A DNA stretch of 64,000 nucleotides from an uncultured Bacilli bacterium (lineage in GTDB: Bacteria > Bacillota_I > Bacilli_A > RF39 > UBA660), in NCBI GenBank assembly GCA_934130375.1, contig CAKOXW010000001.1, forward strand, positions 186,001 to 250,000. The letters are read 5' to 3'. Positions within the stretch are counted from its first letter, which is position 1. Every line of letters starts with the position of its first letter. Of the stretch, positions 7,585-16,329 are shown one piece after another. The notes below the pieces were generated by a model that saw nothing but the letters and a program-made list of their open reading frames with translations, was not told the DNA's origin and ran no database searches. The translations under genes were made by a program, and so were the position numbers.

Positions 7585-9486
7585 ATGTTTTCTAAGGAAC
7601 TTAATAAGCGTATTAAAATAATTATATTGATTGTGTCTTTTTTATTTATTTTAGTTATATTAAAAGTTGGTTATATACAAATAGTTGAATATAAAAAATT
7701 GAATTCTAAGGCAACAAGTCTATGGAGTAGAAATTTACCTATTGAAGCATCTCGTGGTCTTATATATGATGCAAATAATTTAATTATTGCTGATAATATA
7801 ACTACTACTTCTTTAGTTATTATTCCTAATCAAATTAAAGATAAAGAAAGTGTTGCTAAAGATTTAAGTGAAATACTTAATGTGAGTTATGATGAAATGT
7901 ATAAGCATGTTTCTAAGAAAACATCTATTGAAAGAGTGCATCCTGAAGGTAGAAGATTATCATACGAGATTGCTGATAAGATTAGTGCCCTTAATTATGA
8001 TGGAGTTTATCTACTTAAGGAAAGTAAGAGATATTATCCCTATGATACTTTATTATCACATGTAATTGGGTACGTTGGTATAGACAATCAAGGTTTAAGT
8101 GGACTTGAACTTGAGTATGATGATTATTTAACTGGTAGTTATGGTTCAATTAAGTATTTTAGTGATGCAAAAGGTAATAGACTTAATATGAGTGAAGTAT
8201 ATGAACAACCTAGTAATGGTATGAATTTACAATTAACTATCAATCTTGAAATACAAAAATCTATTGAAAGAGAACTTGATAATGTAGTTACAAAATACAA
8301 TCCCGATAATGCTTTAATATTAGTTATGAATCCTAATAATGGTGAAATATTGGGTATGGCATCAAGGCCAACTTTTTCTCCTACAAATTATAAAAATTAT
8401 ACTATTGAACAAATCAATAGAAATTTACCTATTTGGATGACTTATGAGCCAGGTTCAACTTTTAAAATTATTACTTTGGCAGCATCCTTAAATGAACATG
8501 TAGTTGATTTAGATAACGAAACTTTTTATGATGGTGGTTCTATTCAAGTTGAAAATGCTAGAATTAAATGCTGGAAAGCAGGTGGGCATGGGCATCAAAC
8601 TTATTTACAAGTAGTTGAGAATTCCTGCAACCCAGGATTTGTTACATTGGGTCAAAGACTAGGCAAAGAAAAATTATTTAGTTATATTAGAAATTTTGGT
8701 TTTGGTTCAAAAACTGGTATTGATTTAAATGGAGAAACATCTGGAATATTATTTAATCTAGATAAAGTAGGACCTGTTGAACTTGCAACTACTGCTTTTG
8801 GGCAAGGTGTATCAGTTACTCCAATACAACAAATTACAGCAGTCTCTGCAGCAATCAATGGTGGTAATTTGTATAAACCATATGTAGTTAAAAGAATACT
8901 TGAACCTGTTACTAATAATATTATTAAAGAAAATACACCTACATTAGTGCGAAATGTAATTGATAGTGATACATCAAAAGAAGTAAGAAGAGCACTTGAA
9001 AGTGTTGTTGCAAATGGAACAGGTAGAAATGCTTATATAGAAGGTCATAGTGTAGGTGGAAAAACTGGTACTGCACAAAAAGTTAATAATGGTGCTTACA
9101 TGATAGGTAATTATATAGTATCTTTTATAGGTTTTACTCCAGTTTCTCATCCAGAAGTGGTAGTATATATTGCGATAGACTATCCAAAAGGTATTGTTCA
9201 GTATGGTGGTACAGTTGCCGCACCAGTAGCTAAAAGTGTACTTACTGATTGTATAAATATTTTAAATCTTGAAAAAGATGATGTTAAAGATAAGAATTAT
9301 AATTGGAACGAAGTAAAGTATGAGAAGGTTCCTAATGTAGTAAATATGACTAAAGATGAAGCGTTAAAGGTACTTAGCAAGTTCAAGGTTATTACTGAGG
9401 GTAATGGTAATATAGTAGTTGACCAATCTCCTAATTATAATGATAAAGTAAAAGTAGGTGAAGAGGTAAGAATATATTTAAAGTAA
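7585..9486 (+). CDS. Class B penicillin-binding protein with PASTA domain (FtsI/SpoVD type)
   Basis: A 633-residue transpeptidase that cross-links septal or cortex peptidoglycan. In order: cytoplasmic tail and one membrane span (residues ~10-28), dimerisation domain (ASRGLIYDANN), transpeptidase domain with SxxK at S291 (STFK), SCN near residue 347 and KTGT at K493, and one C-terminal PASTA domain (~578-633, KVPNVVNMTKDEALKVL). The PASTA domain and the linkage to mraY and ftsW fit the division PBP of Bacillota (PBP2B/SpoVD). The start at 7585 has GGTGAT in front. A minus-strand L,D-transpeptidase separates it from mraY. FtsI and SpoVD cannot be separated by sequence alone. Confidence 0.9.
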   Translation: MFSKELNKRIKIIILIVSFLFILVILKVGYIQIVEYKKLNSKATSLWSRNLPIEASRGLIYDANNLIIADNITTTSLVIIPNQIKDKESVAKDLSEILNVSYDEMYKHVSKKTSIERVHPEGRRLSYEIADKISALNYDGVYLLKESKRYYPYDTLLSHVIGYVGIDNQGLSGLELEYDDYLTGSYGSIKYFSDAKGNRLNMSEVYEQPSNGMNLQLTINLEIQKSIERELDNVVTKYNPDNALILVMNPNNGEILGMASRPTFSPTNYKNYTIEQINRNLPIWMTYEPGSTFKIITLAASLNEHVVDLDNETFYDGGSIQVENARIKCWKAGGHGHQTYLQVVENSCNPGFVTLGQRLGKEKLFSYIRNFGFGSKTGIDLNGETSGILFNLDKVGPVELATTAFGQGVSVTPIQQITAVSAAINGGNLYKPYVVKRILEPVTNNIIKENTPTLVRNVIDSDTSKEVRRALESVVANGTGRNAYIEGHSVGGKTGTAQKVNNGAYMIGNYIVSFIGFTPVSHPEVVVYIAIDYPKGIVQYGGTVAAPVAKSVLTDCINILNLEKDDVKDKNYNWNEVKYEKVPNVVNMTKDEALKVLSKFKVITEGNGNIVVDQSPNYNDKVKVGEEVRIYLK

Positions 9487-9506
9487 TATGTGTTGTTTAT
9501 TTTTAT

Positions 9507-9533
9507 AAAAAAAGAATGCTATTTTTGCATTCT
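9507..9533 (-). terminator. Terminator of the L,D-transpeptidase gene
   Basis: AGAATGC and GCATTCT pair across seven bases; read on the minus strand the stem is followed by a run of seven T, overlapping the stop codon end of the gene. Confidence 0.7.
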
Positions 9534-10418
9534 ATATTCTTTAGTAATGATACTAGGGTTACAGATTATAACTGTTGTACCTGGTTTAATAATATTATCA
9601 TTTTCATCTAATTGAGAAGGTGTTGTGTAGTCCCATATTTGTTTTACAACATCAAGTGGAACATTAACACATCCATGTGAACCATTGTATAAATTTATAT
9701 TAGTACCATTTTGGTCTTGGCCAAATGAATTTCTTGTTTGCATATCATGTATACCATATGCATTATTAGTAAGTATTTTATTATAATCATCTTCAGTTGC
9801 TTCATTTGTAAAGTTAATCCAATAATCAACGGGTACTTTGTATGAATTGTTTCTACCAATTAAGTATGTATTTAAAGTTTTATATTTTACATTAAATATA
9901 CCAGTTGGAGTAGGTGAATTAGGAGATCCTGTCACAACACTACCTTGTAATTCTATAACTTCATTATTTTTAATACTTATAGTTTGATTATCAAGGTTAA
10001 TTACTACAACATCATCTGGTTCATAAAATAGGTTACTTGTATTTACAAAACCTTCAGTATATATATCATTATAATGACATGAAATATATGAATTATTTCC
10101 ATATTCTTTTAATACTTCACATCTCATATTAGCGCCTATAAAACCAATATCATTACCATCTTTATCATATAATGTAGTATCATTTTTTAAATAAGCATAC
10201 TTTGCTTCCATAGTAGGTTCTTGTGTTTCAACTACTAAATCTGGTGTATTAGTTGGTATGATAGTTTCAATTGTTTGTGTATTAACTGGTTCATCAATAT
10301 AAATTACTTCACAATCATCCATAGTAAAATGTTCTACTATTTTACCTGATGAAATTAATAAACCATATGATAATAATGCACTTAAAATTAGTGCTTTTCT
10401 TCCGTTATTTTTCTTCAT
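9519..10418 (-). CDS. L,D-transpeptidase (YkuD family), membrane anchored
   Basis: A 299-residue protein with an N-terminal hydrophobic anchor (residues ~8-25), a spacer rich in Thr and Glu, a small SH3-like segment (KYAYLKNDTTLYDKDGNDIGF), and a C-terminal YkuD domain. The catalytic signature is complete: GIHDMQTRNSFG with the conserved His, then NGSHGCVNVP with the active Cys. Such enzymes make 3-3 cross-links or modify peptidoglycan outside the membrane. It is placed on the opposite strand between ftsI and mraY. GAGGGGG lies before the ATG. It may be a sporulation- or stress-related wall enzyme; that is inference. Confidence 0.88.
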   Translation of the reverse strand: MKKNNGRKALILSALLSYGLLISSGKIVEHFTMDDCEVIYIDEPVNTQTIETIIPTNTPDLVVETQEPTMEAKYAYLKNDTTLYDKDGNDIGFIGANMRCEVLKEYGNNSYISCHYNDIYTEGFVNTSNLFYEPDDVVVINLDNQTISIKNNEVIELQGSVVTGSPNSPTPTGIFNVKYKTLNTYLIGRNNSYKVPVDYWINFTNEATEDDYNKILTNNAYGIHDMQTRNSFGQDQNGTNINLYNGSHGCVNVPLDVVKQIWDYTTPSQLDENDNIIKPGTTVIICNPSIITKEYRMQK

Positions 10419-10566
10419 AAATAAATTCCCCCTCTTTTTTATGGCTTATATTATACACATTTTCTAATTTTTGTCAAATTTGCTAGGGTATTTACATATT
10501 ATTAAATAAAAGAGTTTTAATTAATAAAATATTATAGTATAATTGTTTTGTTATGGAGATGATTAA

Positions 10567-11559
10567 ATGTTAATTTTAGCAAAGTCAGTATTATCATTAA
10601 TGATTGGTTTTTTAGCGTCTTTAGTACTTGGTTTAATAATAGTGCCAATTTTAAGAAGAACACATATCAATCAAAATGTCAGTATATATTTAAAAGATGC
10701 TCATAAGAAAAAGGATGGAACTCCTACTATGGGTGGAATTATATTTATAATTGGAACTTTTTTATCTATTATAGCCCTTCTTTTTATGAAAAAAATAGAT
10801 TTTTCACCTAATTTATTTATAACATTATTTGTATTTGTATCTTATGCTTTAATTGGATTTTTAGATGATTATTTAAGTGTTAAGAGGAAAACTAATATTG
10901 GGCTTACAACAATTCAAAAGTTATTTTTGCAATTGATTGTTGCGGTAGTATTTTTCTATATTTATATGAAGAGTGGTAATGATCCAGTTTTAGAGATTTA
11001 TACATTAAATATAAAGATAAATATGGGTTGGTTTTATGGAATATTTATATTATTTGTATTATTAGCAGGTTCAAATGCAGTTAATTTAACAGATGGACTT
11101 GATGGTCTTGCTGCTTCACTTTCTTTAATAGCGTTTTTAGCACTTGGTATTATCGCTTGGGGTTCAGGATGGGTATCTGGTTATCAAGATTTAGCAATAT
11201 TTTGTTTTATATTAGTCGGATCTTTATTTGGATTTCTATTATTCAATACATATCCAGCAAAAGTATTCATGGGTGATACTGGTTCACTTGCACTTGGTGC
11301 GACACTTGCAACTTTAGCAATATTAACTGACCATGAATTAACACTTCTATTTGTAATGGGTGTATTTGTGCTTGAAACATTATCAGTAATAATTCAAGTA
11401 ATATCAGTAAAATTATTTCATAAAAAAGTATTTTTAATGACACCACTTCATCATCACTTTGAAAAACTAGGTTATGCGGAACCTGATATAGTAAAAGGTT
11501 TCTTAGTAGTTGGTTTCTTACTTGCAATGGCAGGTATAGCATTTGGAGTGTGGATTTAA
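10567..11559 (+). CDS. mraY: Phospho-N-acetylmuramoyl-pentapeptide transferase
   Basis: A 330-residue polytopic protein that makes lipid I from UDP-MurNAc-pentapeptide and undecaprenyl phosphate. Diagnostic stretches are KKDGTPTMGG (residues ~49-58), the DD pair in IGFLDDY, NLTDGLDGLA and FMGDTGSLALG, plus the C-terminal MTPLHHHFE histidine motif. Ten or so membrane segments and the length are standard. GGAGATGATTAA precedes the ATG, with a TATAAT at 10538-10543. The stop codon overlaps the ftsW start, so lipid I synthesis and the septal SEDS polymerase are co-translated. Confidence 0.96.
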   Translation: MLILAKSVLSLMIGFLASLVLGLIIVPILRRTHINQNVSIYLKDAHKKKDGTPTMGGIIFIIGTFLSIIALLFMKKIDFSPNLFITLFVFVSYALIGFLDDYLSVKRKTNIGLTTIQKLFLQLIVAVVFFYIYMKSGNDPVLEIYTLNIKINMGWFYGIFILFVLLAGSNAVNLTDGLDGLAASLSLIAFLALGIIAWGSGWVSGYQDLAIFCFILVGSLFGFLLFNTYPAKVFMGDTGSLALGATLATLAILTDHELTLLFVMGVFVLETLSVIIQVISVKLFHKKVFLMTPLHHHFEKLGYAEPDIVKGFLVVGFLLAMAGIAFGVWI

Positions 11560-12650
11560 TGAAGAATAAAAATATAGATTTGGTTTTACTAATTTCTGTA
11601 ATTGCGATATCTATATTTGGAATAATAATGATTTATTCATCTTCAAATATTTGGGCAGAATATAAGTTTAATGATGCTTTTAAATATTTAAAGATGCAGG
11701 GACTATTTTTAATAGTTGGAATTGTACTAATGATTATAATATCAAAAATACCTTATAAGTACTATTTGGACAAAGCAAATATCATACTAGTTATTTGTTT
11801 TGCCCTTTTAATTTTAGTTCTTATTCCAGGTATAGGTAAGATTAGAAATGGTAGTAGAAGTTGGTTTGGAGTAGGAGGACTTGGTATTCAACCTTCTGAG
11901 TTTATGAAACTTTCTTTAATAATATTTATATCTAAGTATTTGCATAAAAATGAAAGAAATAATATTAGTATTAAAAAAGATATATTACCTATATTATTTA
12001 TAACTCTTTTAACTTTTGGTTTAATAATGTTACAACCTGATTTTGGTACGGGTGTAATAATTGTTATGAGTATAATTGGAATATTATTTATATCTGGTTT
12101 AAAGATGAAATTCTTTATTATAGCAGGTTTAGTTGGTGTAGTTGGTGCGGTTGTGCTTATATTGATAGCGCCTTATAGATTTGAGCGAATTCTATCATTT
12201 ATTAATCCATGGGTTGACCCTTTAGGTACTGGGTTCCAGGCAATACAAAGTTTGTTTGCGATTGGGCCAGGGGGTTTACTTGGTTTAGGACTTGGTAATT
12301 CTATTCAAAAGCATTTCTATTTACCAGAACCTCAGACTGATTTTATATTTGCAATTATAAGTGAGGAATTTGGATTTTTAGGCGTTTTGATAGTGTCAGC
12401 ATTGTTTTTAACAATTATATATAGAGGTATGAAGATATCTTTAAATGCGAAAGATTTATTTTCAAAGTATTTATCCTTTGGTATTACATTTTCACTAGCA
12501 TTTCAAGCACTTCTAAATCTTATGGTAGTAGTATCCTTAATTCCAATAACTGGAGTGACTTTGCCTTTCCTTTCTTATGGTGGGTCTAGTTTGCTTATAA
12601 CTTTATGTAGTATGGGTATACTATTAAATATAAGTAGATTTCAAAAATAA
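11559..12650 (+). CDS. ftsW: SEDS peptidoglycan polymerase, FtsW type
   Basis: A 363-residue polytopic protein of the FtsW/RodA/SpoVE family, the glycosyltransferase that works with a class B PBP. Family marks: SRSWFGVGGLGIQPSEFMK, FAIGPGGLLGLGLGNSIQK, PEPQTDFIFAIISEE and the end LPFLSYGGSSLLITL. Placement after mraY and near the PASTA PBP suggests the division partner, FtsW or SpoVE, although RodA cannot be ruled out by sequence alone; a second SEDS protein lies at 24-25.2 kb. The ATG at 11559 overlaps the mraY stop as TAATG; the upstream GTG at 11550 would be less well placed. Confidence 0.88.
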   Translation: MKNKNIDLVLLISVIAISIFGIIMIYSSSNIWAEYKFNDAFKYLKMQGLFLIVGIVLMIIISKIPYKYYLDKANIILVICFALLILVLIPGIGKIRNGSRSWFGVGGLGIQPSEFMKLSLIIFISKYLHKNERNNISIKKDILPILFITLLTFGLIMLQPDFGTGVIIVMSIIGILFISGLKMKFFIIAGLVGVVGAVVLILIAPYRFERILSFINPWVDPLGTGFQAIQSLFAIGPGGLLGLGLGNSIQKHFYLPEPQTDFIFAIISEEFGFLGVLIVSALFLTIIYRGMKISLNAKDLFSKYLSFGITFSLAFQALLNLMVVVSLIPITGVTLPFLSYGGSSLLITLCSMGILLNISRFQK

Positions 12651-12679
12651 TTGACAAACAAATGTTTGAGTAGTATACT
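12651..12679 (+). promoter_or_regulatory. Promoter with LexA (SOS) box for the Y-family polymerase operon
   Basis: TTGACA (12651-12656) and TATACT (12674-12679) are 17 bases apart. Overlapping the -35 box and filling the spacer is CAAACAAATGTTTG (12655-12668), a palindrome that fits the Gram-positive LexA consensus CGAACRNRYGTTYG at 13 of 14 positions. LexA bound there would block RNA polymerase until DNA damage. Confidence 0.8.
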
Positions 12680-12700
12680 TAATATGGTTGTGGTGGTTGT

Positions 12701-14176
12701 ATGAATAGAGTGTACGCATGTATTGATTTAAAGAGTTTTTATGCATCGGTTGAGTGTATGGAAAGAGGTCTTGATCCTCTTAGTACAAATTTAGTTGTTG
12801 CAGATACATCTAGAACAGAAAAGACCGTGTGTCTTGCAATAACACCTTCTTTAAAACAATATGGACTAAGTGGTAGGGCAAGATTATTTGAAGTAATTAA
12901 GAAGGTAAATGATATTAATTATAAGAGAAGAAAAAATAATAATTATAAATCTTTTACCGGTAAATCTTACGATGATAATGAACTTAAGAATAATAAAAAT
13001 TTGGAACTATCTTATATAGCGGCACCACCACAAATGAAAAAATATATGAAGTATAGTACTGATATTTATAAGATATATCTAAAGTATATTGCACCTGAAG
13101 ATATTTTTTCATATTCTATTGATGAAGTATTTTGTGATATTACAAGTTATTTAAATACATATAAATTAACTCCTAAGGAACTTATTTCTAAAATTATTAA
13201 AGATGTTTATAATACAACTGGTATAACAGCAACATCTGGAATTGGTACGAATATGTTTTTAGCAAAGATTGCAATGGATATTGTTGCAAAACATACTGAT
13301 GCGGATGAATATGGTGTGAGAATTGCCCAGTTAGATGAGATTGGTTATAGAAAATTATTATGGGAGCATAAGCCTTTAACTGATTTTTGGAGAATGGGAC
13401 CAGGAATTACTAAAAAGTTAGAGAAGTATAGTATGTATACTATGGGTGATATAGCAAGGATGTCTTTAATTAATGAGGATTTATTATATAAATTATTTGG
13501 TGTGAATGCAGAATTAATTATTGATCATGCATGGGGATATGAACCAACTACAATTAAAGAAGTAAAAGAATATAAACCGAAGAGTAATAGTATTTCATCT
13601 GGTCAAGTACTGCATTGTCCATATAAATATGATAAGACTAAGTTAATTATAAAAGAGATGATTGATAATATTTCCTTAGATTTAGTTAGTAAGCACAAAA
13701 TTACTGATACTTTGACGCTTACTATTAATTATGATTATGAAATGAACGTAGATTATAATGGTCCAAGGGCATTTGACCATTATGGCAGATGTGTGCCAAA
13801 GAGTGCTCATGGTAGTATTAAACTTCCTTATAAAACTTCATCTGTAGTAGTTTTAATGAGAAAAGTACTTGAGTTATATGATAAGATTATTAATAAGAAT
13901 TTATATGTTAGAAAGATTACTATAAGTGCGTGTGATTTAACTTGTGATGATAATCTAAATAATCAAGTATGTTCTTTCCAACTTGATTTGTTTAATGATA
14001 ATAGTTTTGAAAATGAGATTGATAAGAAAAATCAAGAGAATGAGTTAAAGTTAGAGAAAACTATATTAGAAATTAAAAATAAGTATGGTAAGAATTCTAT
14101 TGTTAAAGTAATGAATTTAGAAGAAGGAGCAACTGGTATTGATAGAAATAATCGAGTAGGAGGGCATAGAGGATAA
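12701..14176 (+). CDS. Y-family DNA polymerase, UmuC/UvrX-like
   Basis: A 491-residue translesion polymerase of the UvrX/YqjW branch. The catalytic acidic residues are in CIDLKSFYASVE (residues ~7-18) and YSIDEVFCDIT; helix-hairpin-helix residues lie near FWRMGPGITKKLEKYSMYTMGD. A beta-clamp binding motif QLDLF begins at residue 427, which ties it to the replisome. The gene lies behind a LexA-box promoter, so it is likely SOS-induced, and its stop overlaps the start of a YolD-like gene, the same pairing seen for yqjW/yqjX and uvrX/yolD in Bacillus. It is longer at the C-terminus than DinB. Confidence 0.92.
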   Translation: MNRVYACIDLKSFYASVECMERGLDPLSTNLVVADTSRTEKTVCLAITPSLKQYGLSGRARLFEVIKKVNDINYKRRKNNNYKSFTGKSYDDNELKNNKNLELSYIAAPPQMKKYMKYSTDIYKIYLKYIAPEDIFSYSIDEVFCDITSYLNTYKLTPKELISKIIKDVYNTTGITATSGIGTNMFLAKIAMDIVAKHTDADEYGVRIAQLDEIGYRKLLWEHKPLTDFWRMGPGITKKLEKYSMYTMGDIARMSLINEDLLYKLFGVNAELIIDHAWGYEPTTIKEVKEYKPKSNSISSGQVLHCPYKYDKTKLIIKEMIDNISLDLVSKHKITDTLTLTINYDYEMNVDYNGPRAFDHYGRCVPKSAHGSIKLPYKTSSVVVLMRKVLELYDKIINKNLYVRKITISACDLTCDDNLNNQVCSFQLDLFNDNSFENEIDKKNQENELKLEKTILEIKNKYGKNSIVKVMNLEEGATGIDRNNRVGGHRG

Positions 14177-14577
14177 TGGGTAAGTATGATGATATTATTA
14201 ATTTAGATCATTTTGAACCAAAAAATCATAAGAGAATGTCTTCTTATCAAAGAGCAGCACAATTTTCTCCTTTTGCGGCATTAACTGGGTATGATGATTT
14301 GGTAAATGAAACTGTAAGAATTACTCATGATAAGATTGAGTTATCTGAGTATGAAAAAAGTTTAGTTAACGAGAAATTAGTTAAGATTAAATGCGATATT
14401 AAGTCTTTACCTTGTGTATCTATTACTTATTTTTCTAAAGACAAGGTTAAGAAGGGTGGATTATATAATACTATTTATGGGTATGTTAAAAGTATTGATA
14501 TGATAAATAGATTTATAAAACTTAGTAATAATAGTATTATTTATATAGATGATATATACAATATAGAAATTAGTTAA
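14176..14577 (+). CDS. YolD-like protein
   Basis: A 133-residue protein of the YolD family, a probable partner of the Y-family polymerase. The N-terminal MSSYQRAAQFSPFAALTGYDD is the typical conserved stretch, followed by a helical Lys/Glu-rich part and a beta-rich C-terminus (YFSKDKVKKGGLYNTIYGYVKSID is the usual YolD end fold). It begins on the last base of the polymerase stop codon and shares the LexA-controlled promoter. The mode of action is not known. A 20-base conserved box and a terminator follow. Confidence 0.85.
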   Translation: MGKYDDIINLDHFEPKNHKRMSSYQRAAQFSPFAALTGYDDLVNETVRITHDKIELSEYEKSLVNEKLVKIKCDIKSLPCVSITYFSKDKVKKGGLYNTIYGYVKSIDMINRFIKLSNNSIIYIDDIYNIEIS

Positions 14578-14598
14578 TATTGAAATATTTATTTTATG

Positions 14599-14666
14599 TG
14601 TATTCTTGGGCTTAAATAATATATATCTGTGTAGTGAAATAGTTTACGTGTTTAAAGTATTTTTTT
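14599..14666 (+). repeat. Copy 1 of conserved 3'-UTR box plus terminator
   Basis: TGTATTCTTGGGCTTAAATA at 14599-14618 is identical to 20357-20376 and 37417-37436. The segment 14628-14651 is also identical to 20386-20409. An imperfect hairpin starting AATAGTTTACGTG and a run of seven T follow. The rest of the 202-base gap to the next gene holds only the promoter at 14723-14751. Confidence 0.85.
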
Positions 14667-14722
14667 GATATATGGTTGATTAATGTTTTATTAAATTATA
14701 TAGAAATTTGTAAAAAAAATAC

Positions 14723-14751
14723 TTGATTTTATAATTATTTATTGATAAAAT
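14723..14751 (+). promoter_or_regulatory. Promoter of the 14.8 kb gene
   Basis: TTGATT (14723-14728), 17 bases, TAAAAT (14746-14751), ahead of a strong AGGAGG ribosome binding site. Confidence 0.5.
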
Positions 14752-14779
14752 ATACTTTCTTTTTGTGAGGAGGTATTTT

Positions 14780-15430
14780 ATGAATAACATTTTTATAGAT
14801 AAAAAATTGGCTTTAGAATATATTAGAGATACTCTTCGTGCATCAAAAAATAAATTAGAATTTGTTAAACACGCTAAGTATCATCACAACACTAGATATC
14901 GTAATGCTGCGTCAGTTTGTCGTAATGGTATTCTTACTATGCTTGATTTGCGTAAGTATAAAATAGTATCTTTTTCTCCAGAAATGCTTAAAAAATTTGA
15001 AGATGATGATTCTCATGTTAATGGTATAGACGCGGTATCTTTATCTATTTCTGGTATGGATGATTTGTATGGTGATGAAGAAGAGTATAATCCTTTTGAA
15101 CCAGATAAAGTTGATTTTTTAGTATCTAGTGAAGTAGTGACTTCAAGAAATTCTACTAATTATGGTAATGAGTTTTTATCTATAGGTAGTATTAGTATTG
15201 ATAAAATTAAAGCCGTTGATATTAGATTAATCGAGTTAATGAATAAAATAGGCAAAAATTCATATTACACTACTGAGGGTATGGTTAATAAGTACAATGC
15301 CCTAATAGATATAGCACGTACAATTAAAGAATATAATTTAGATATTCCTCTAAGAGAAATGTCTTATGGCGAAGAGTATTCAATCGATATTGATATCTTA
15401 ACAAGAAGGCCAAGGTTGAAAATTAAATAG
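14780..15430 (+). CDS. Protein of unknown function
   Basis: A 216-residue soluble protein I do not recognise. The N-terminal third has the pattern KYHHNTRYRNAASVCRNGIL, which recalls the start of ADP-ribosyltransferase-like folds where a His and an Arg precede an SI..GIL turn, but the other motifs of that fold are not clear, so this is only a hint. The middle is acidic (DDLYGDEEEYNPFEPD) and the C-terminus is helical. The start is the ATG at 14780 behind AGGAGG; the upstream GTG at 14765 lies before the Shine-Dalgarno site. It has its own promoter and terminator and stands next to two other accessory genes. Confidence 0.6.
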   Translation: MNNIFIDKKLALEYIRDTLRASKNKLEFVKHAKYHHNTRYRNAASVCRNGILTMLDLRKYKIVSFSPEMLKKFEDDDSHVNGIDAVSLSISGMDDLYGDEEEYNPFEPDKVDFLVSSEVVTSRNSTNYGNEFLSIGSISIDKIKAVDIRLIELMNKIGKNSYYTTEGMVNKYNALIDIARTIKEYNLDIPLREMSYGEEYSIDIDILTRRPRLKIK

Positions 15431-15441
15431 TTTATATAATA

Positions 15442-15477
15442 AAATAGTCTACAAAGTGGTTTGCAGACTATTTTTTT
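15442..15477 (+). terminator. Terminator after the 14.8 kb gene
   Basis: AAATAGTCT (15442-15450) pairs with AGACTATTT (15465-15473), followed by T. Confidence 0.75.
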
Positions 15478-15490
15478 AAAATTAAAAAAA

Positions 15491-15530
15491 GATATTCGGC
15501 GGGTCTAATTCCCGTAAAACATCTCATATC
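15491..15530. other. Intergenic structured element
   Basis: GATAT (15491-15495) and ATATC (15526-15530) enclose CGGG-TCTAATT-CCCG (15500-15514), a stem with a seven-base loop like a tRNA T-arm, in an otherwise AT-only region. No full tRNA can be drawn around it. It could be a small RNA, a regulator site or a remnant of a tRNA 3' end used by an integrated element. Confidence 0.3.
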
Positions 15531-15623
15531 TAAATTATATAATAAAATTGTGACAGTTGTCAAGTGTATTTTGAGATTTGCTATAAAAAGTTAAATATGC
15601 AAAATTAGTGCTAAAAAATCAGA

Positions 15624-15678
15624 AAATTTAGGGGAATTTGAGAAAGTTTTGTGGAATAAAAATAGTAGGAGGTAAAAT
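15624..15678 (+). repeat. Shared leader, copy 1
   Basis: AAAATTTAGGGGAATTT, then about ten variable bases, then GGAATAAAAATAGTAGGAGG and TAAAATATG. The same leader precedes the TnpB remnant at 16330. It contains the ribosome binding site AGGAGG. Confidence 0.75.
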
Positions 15679-16257
15679 ATGCACTATATAAAAAATAAAA
15701 ATGATATGAAAATATTAAATGATATTTTAGAAGTAGTAACTCAAACAAAAGAAAAATCTGTTTTAATGCCAATACAATTTGTAAAACTTAGAGAAAATAC
15801 AATTAAAGAACTTGTAGAATATGGAATACCAGATTTACCGATGATGCAGAAGAGTAGTCATTTAAGAGAAAATATTCTGACTAAAAATCAAGCGAAAGAA
15901 CTTGGTTTCAGTATCAAAAACAAACATTTTCATGGTATTGGAGTAAGCATGTATTTAAAAATTATTAAATCATTAGAACATCCTGTTGCTATTTATCAAT
16001 ATATAAATAATAAAATTCACAGTACTAATAACTTTATAATAGTAACATCCGTAAAATTCAAAAATAATAATTATATAATACCTATGGAGGTTCAGAAAAT
16101 GGGACAATACAATAATATTGAGATTAGGTTTAATAAAATTAAAACTATTTATTCAAAAGAAAATAGTAAATATTTTTCAAATTTATGTAAAAGAAATGTA
16201 ATAAGAAAAATATATGATAATTCAAAAATATTATCCAAAATGTATGTACAGAAATAA
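15679..16257 (+). CDS. Stand-alone MuF_C-like domain protein (possible toxin or phage-derived)
   Basis: A 192-residue protein. From residue ~45 on the pattern ELVEYGIPDLPMMQKSSHLREN, then FHGIGVSMYLKIIKSLEHPVAIYQY, then NFIIVTSVKFKNNNYIIPMEV and IKTIYSKEN follows the C-terminal domain of phage MuF proteins (MuF_C), which usually ends large phage or polymorphic-toxin polypeptides. Here it is alone, with a short N-terminal helix. It shares a duplicated leader with the next gene. The family assignment is from pattern memory only; an enzymatic role in this family is not proven. Codon and base use match the host. Confidence 0.5.
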   Translation: MHYIKNKNDMKILNDILEVVTQTKEKSVLMPIQFVKLRENTIKELVEYGIPDLPMMQKSSHLRENILTKNQAKELGFSIKNKHFHGIGVSMYLKIIKSLEHPVAIYQYINNKIHSTNNFIIVTSVKFKNNNYIIPMEVQKMGQYNNIEIRFNKIKTIYSKENSKYFSNLCKRNVIRKIYDNSKILSKMYVQK

Positions 16258-16273
16258 TTTTTAAATATTTTTC

Positions 16274-16329
16274 AAAATTTAGGGGAATTTTGCTTGTGAG
16301 TGCGGAATAAAAATAGTAGGAGGTAAAAT
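16274..16329 (+). repeat. Shared leader, copy 2
   Basis: Same outer blocks as 15624-15678: AAAATTTAGGGGAATTT at the left and GGAATAAAAATAGTAGGAGG followed by TAAAAT at the right, differing mainly in the ten bases between. Confidence 0.75.

Noticed and set aside
11267..11542. Minus-strand frame of 91 codons inside mraY
   Set aside because: Shadow of a conserved membrane protein gene, without a ribosome site.
15496..15514. tRNA gene suggested by a T-arm-like stem CGGG-TCTAATT-CCCG
   Set aside because: The loop does not match TTCRANY well, and no acceptor, D or anticodon stems can be drawn around it. Kept only as a structured element.
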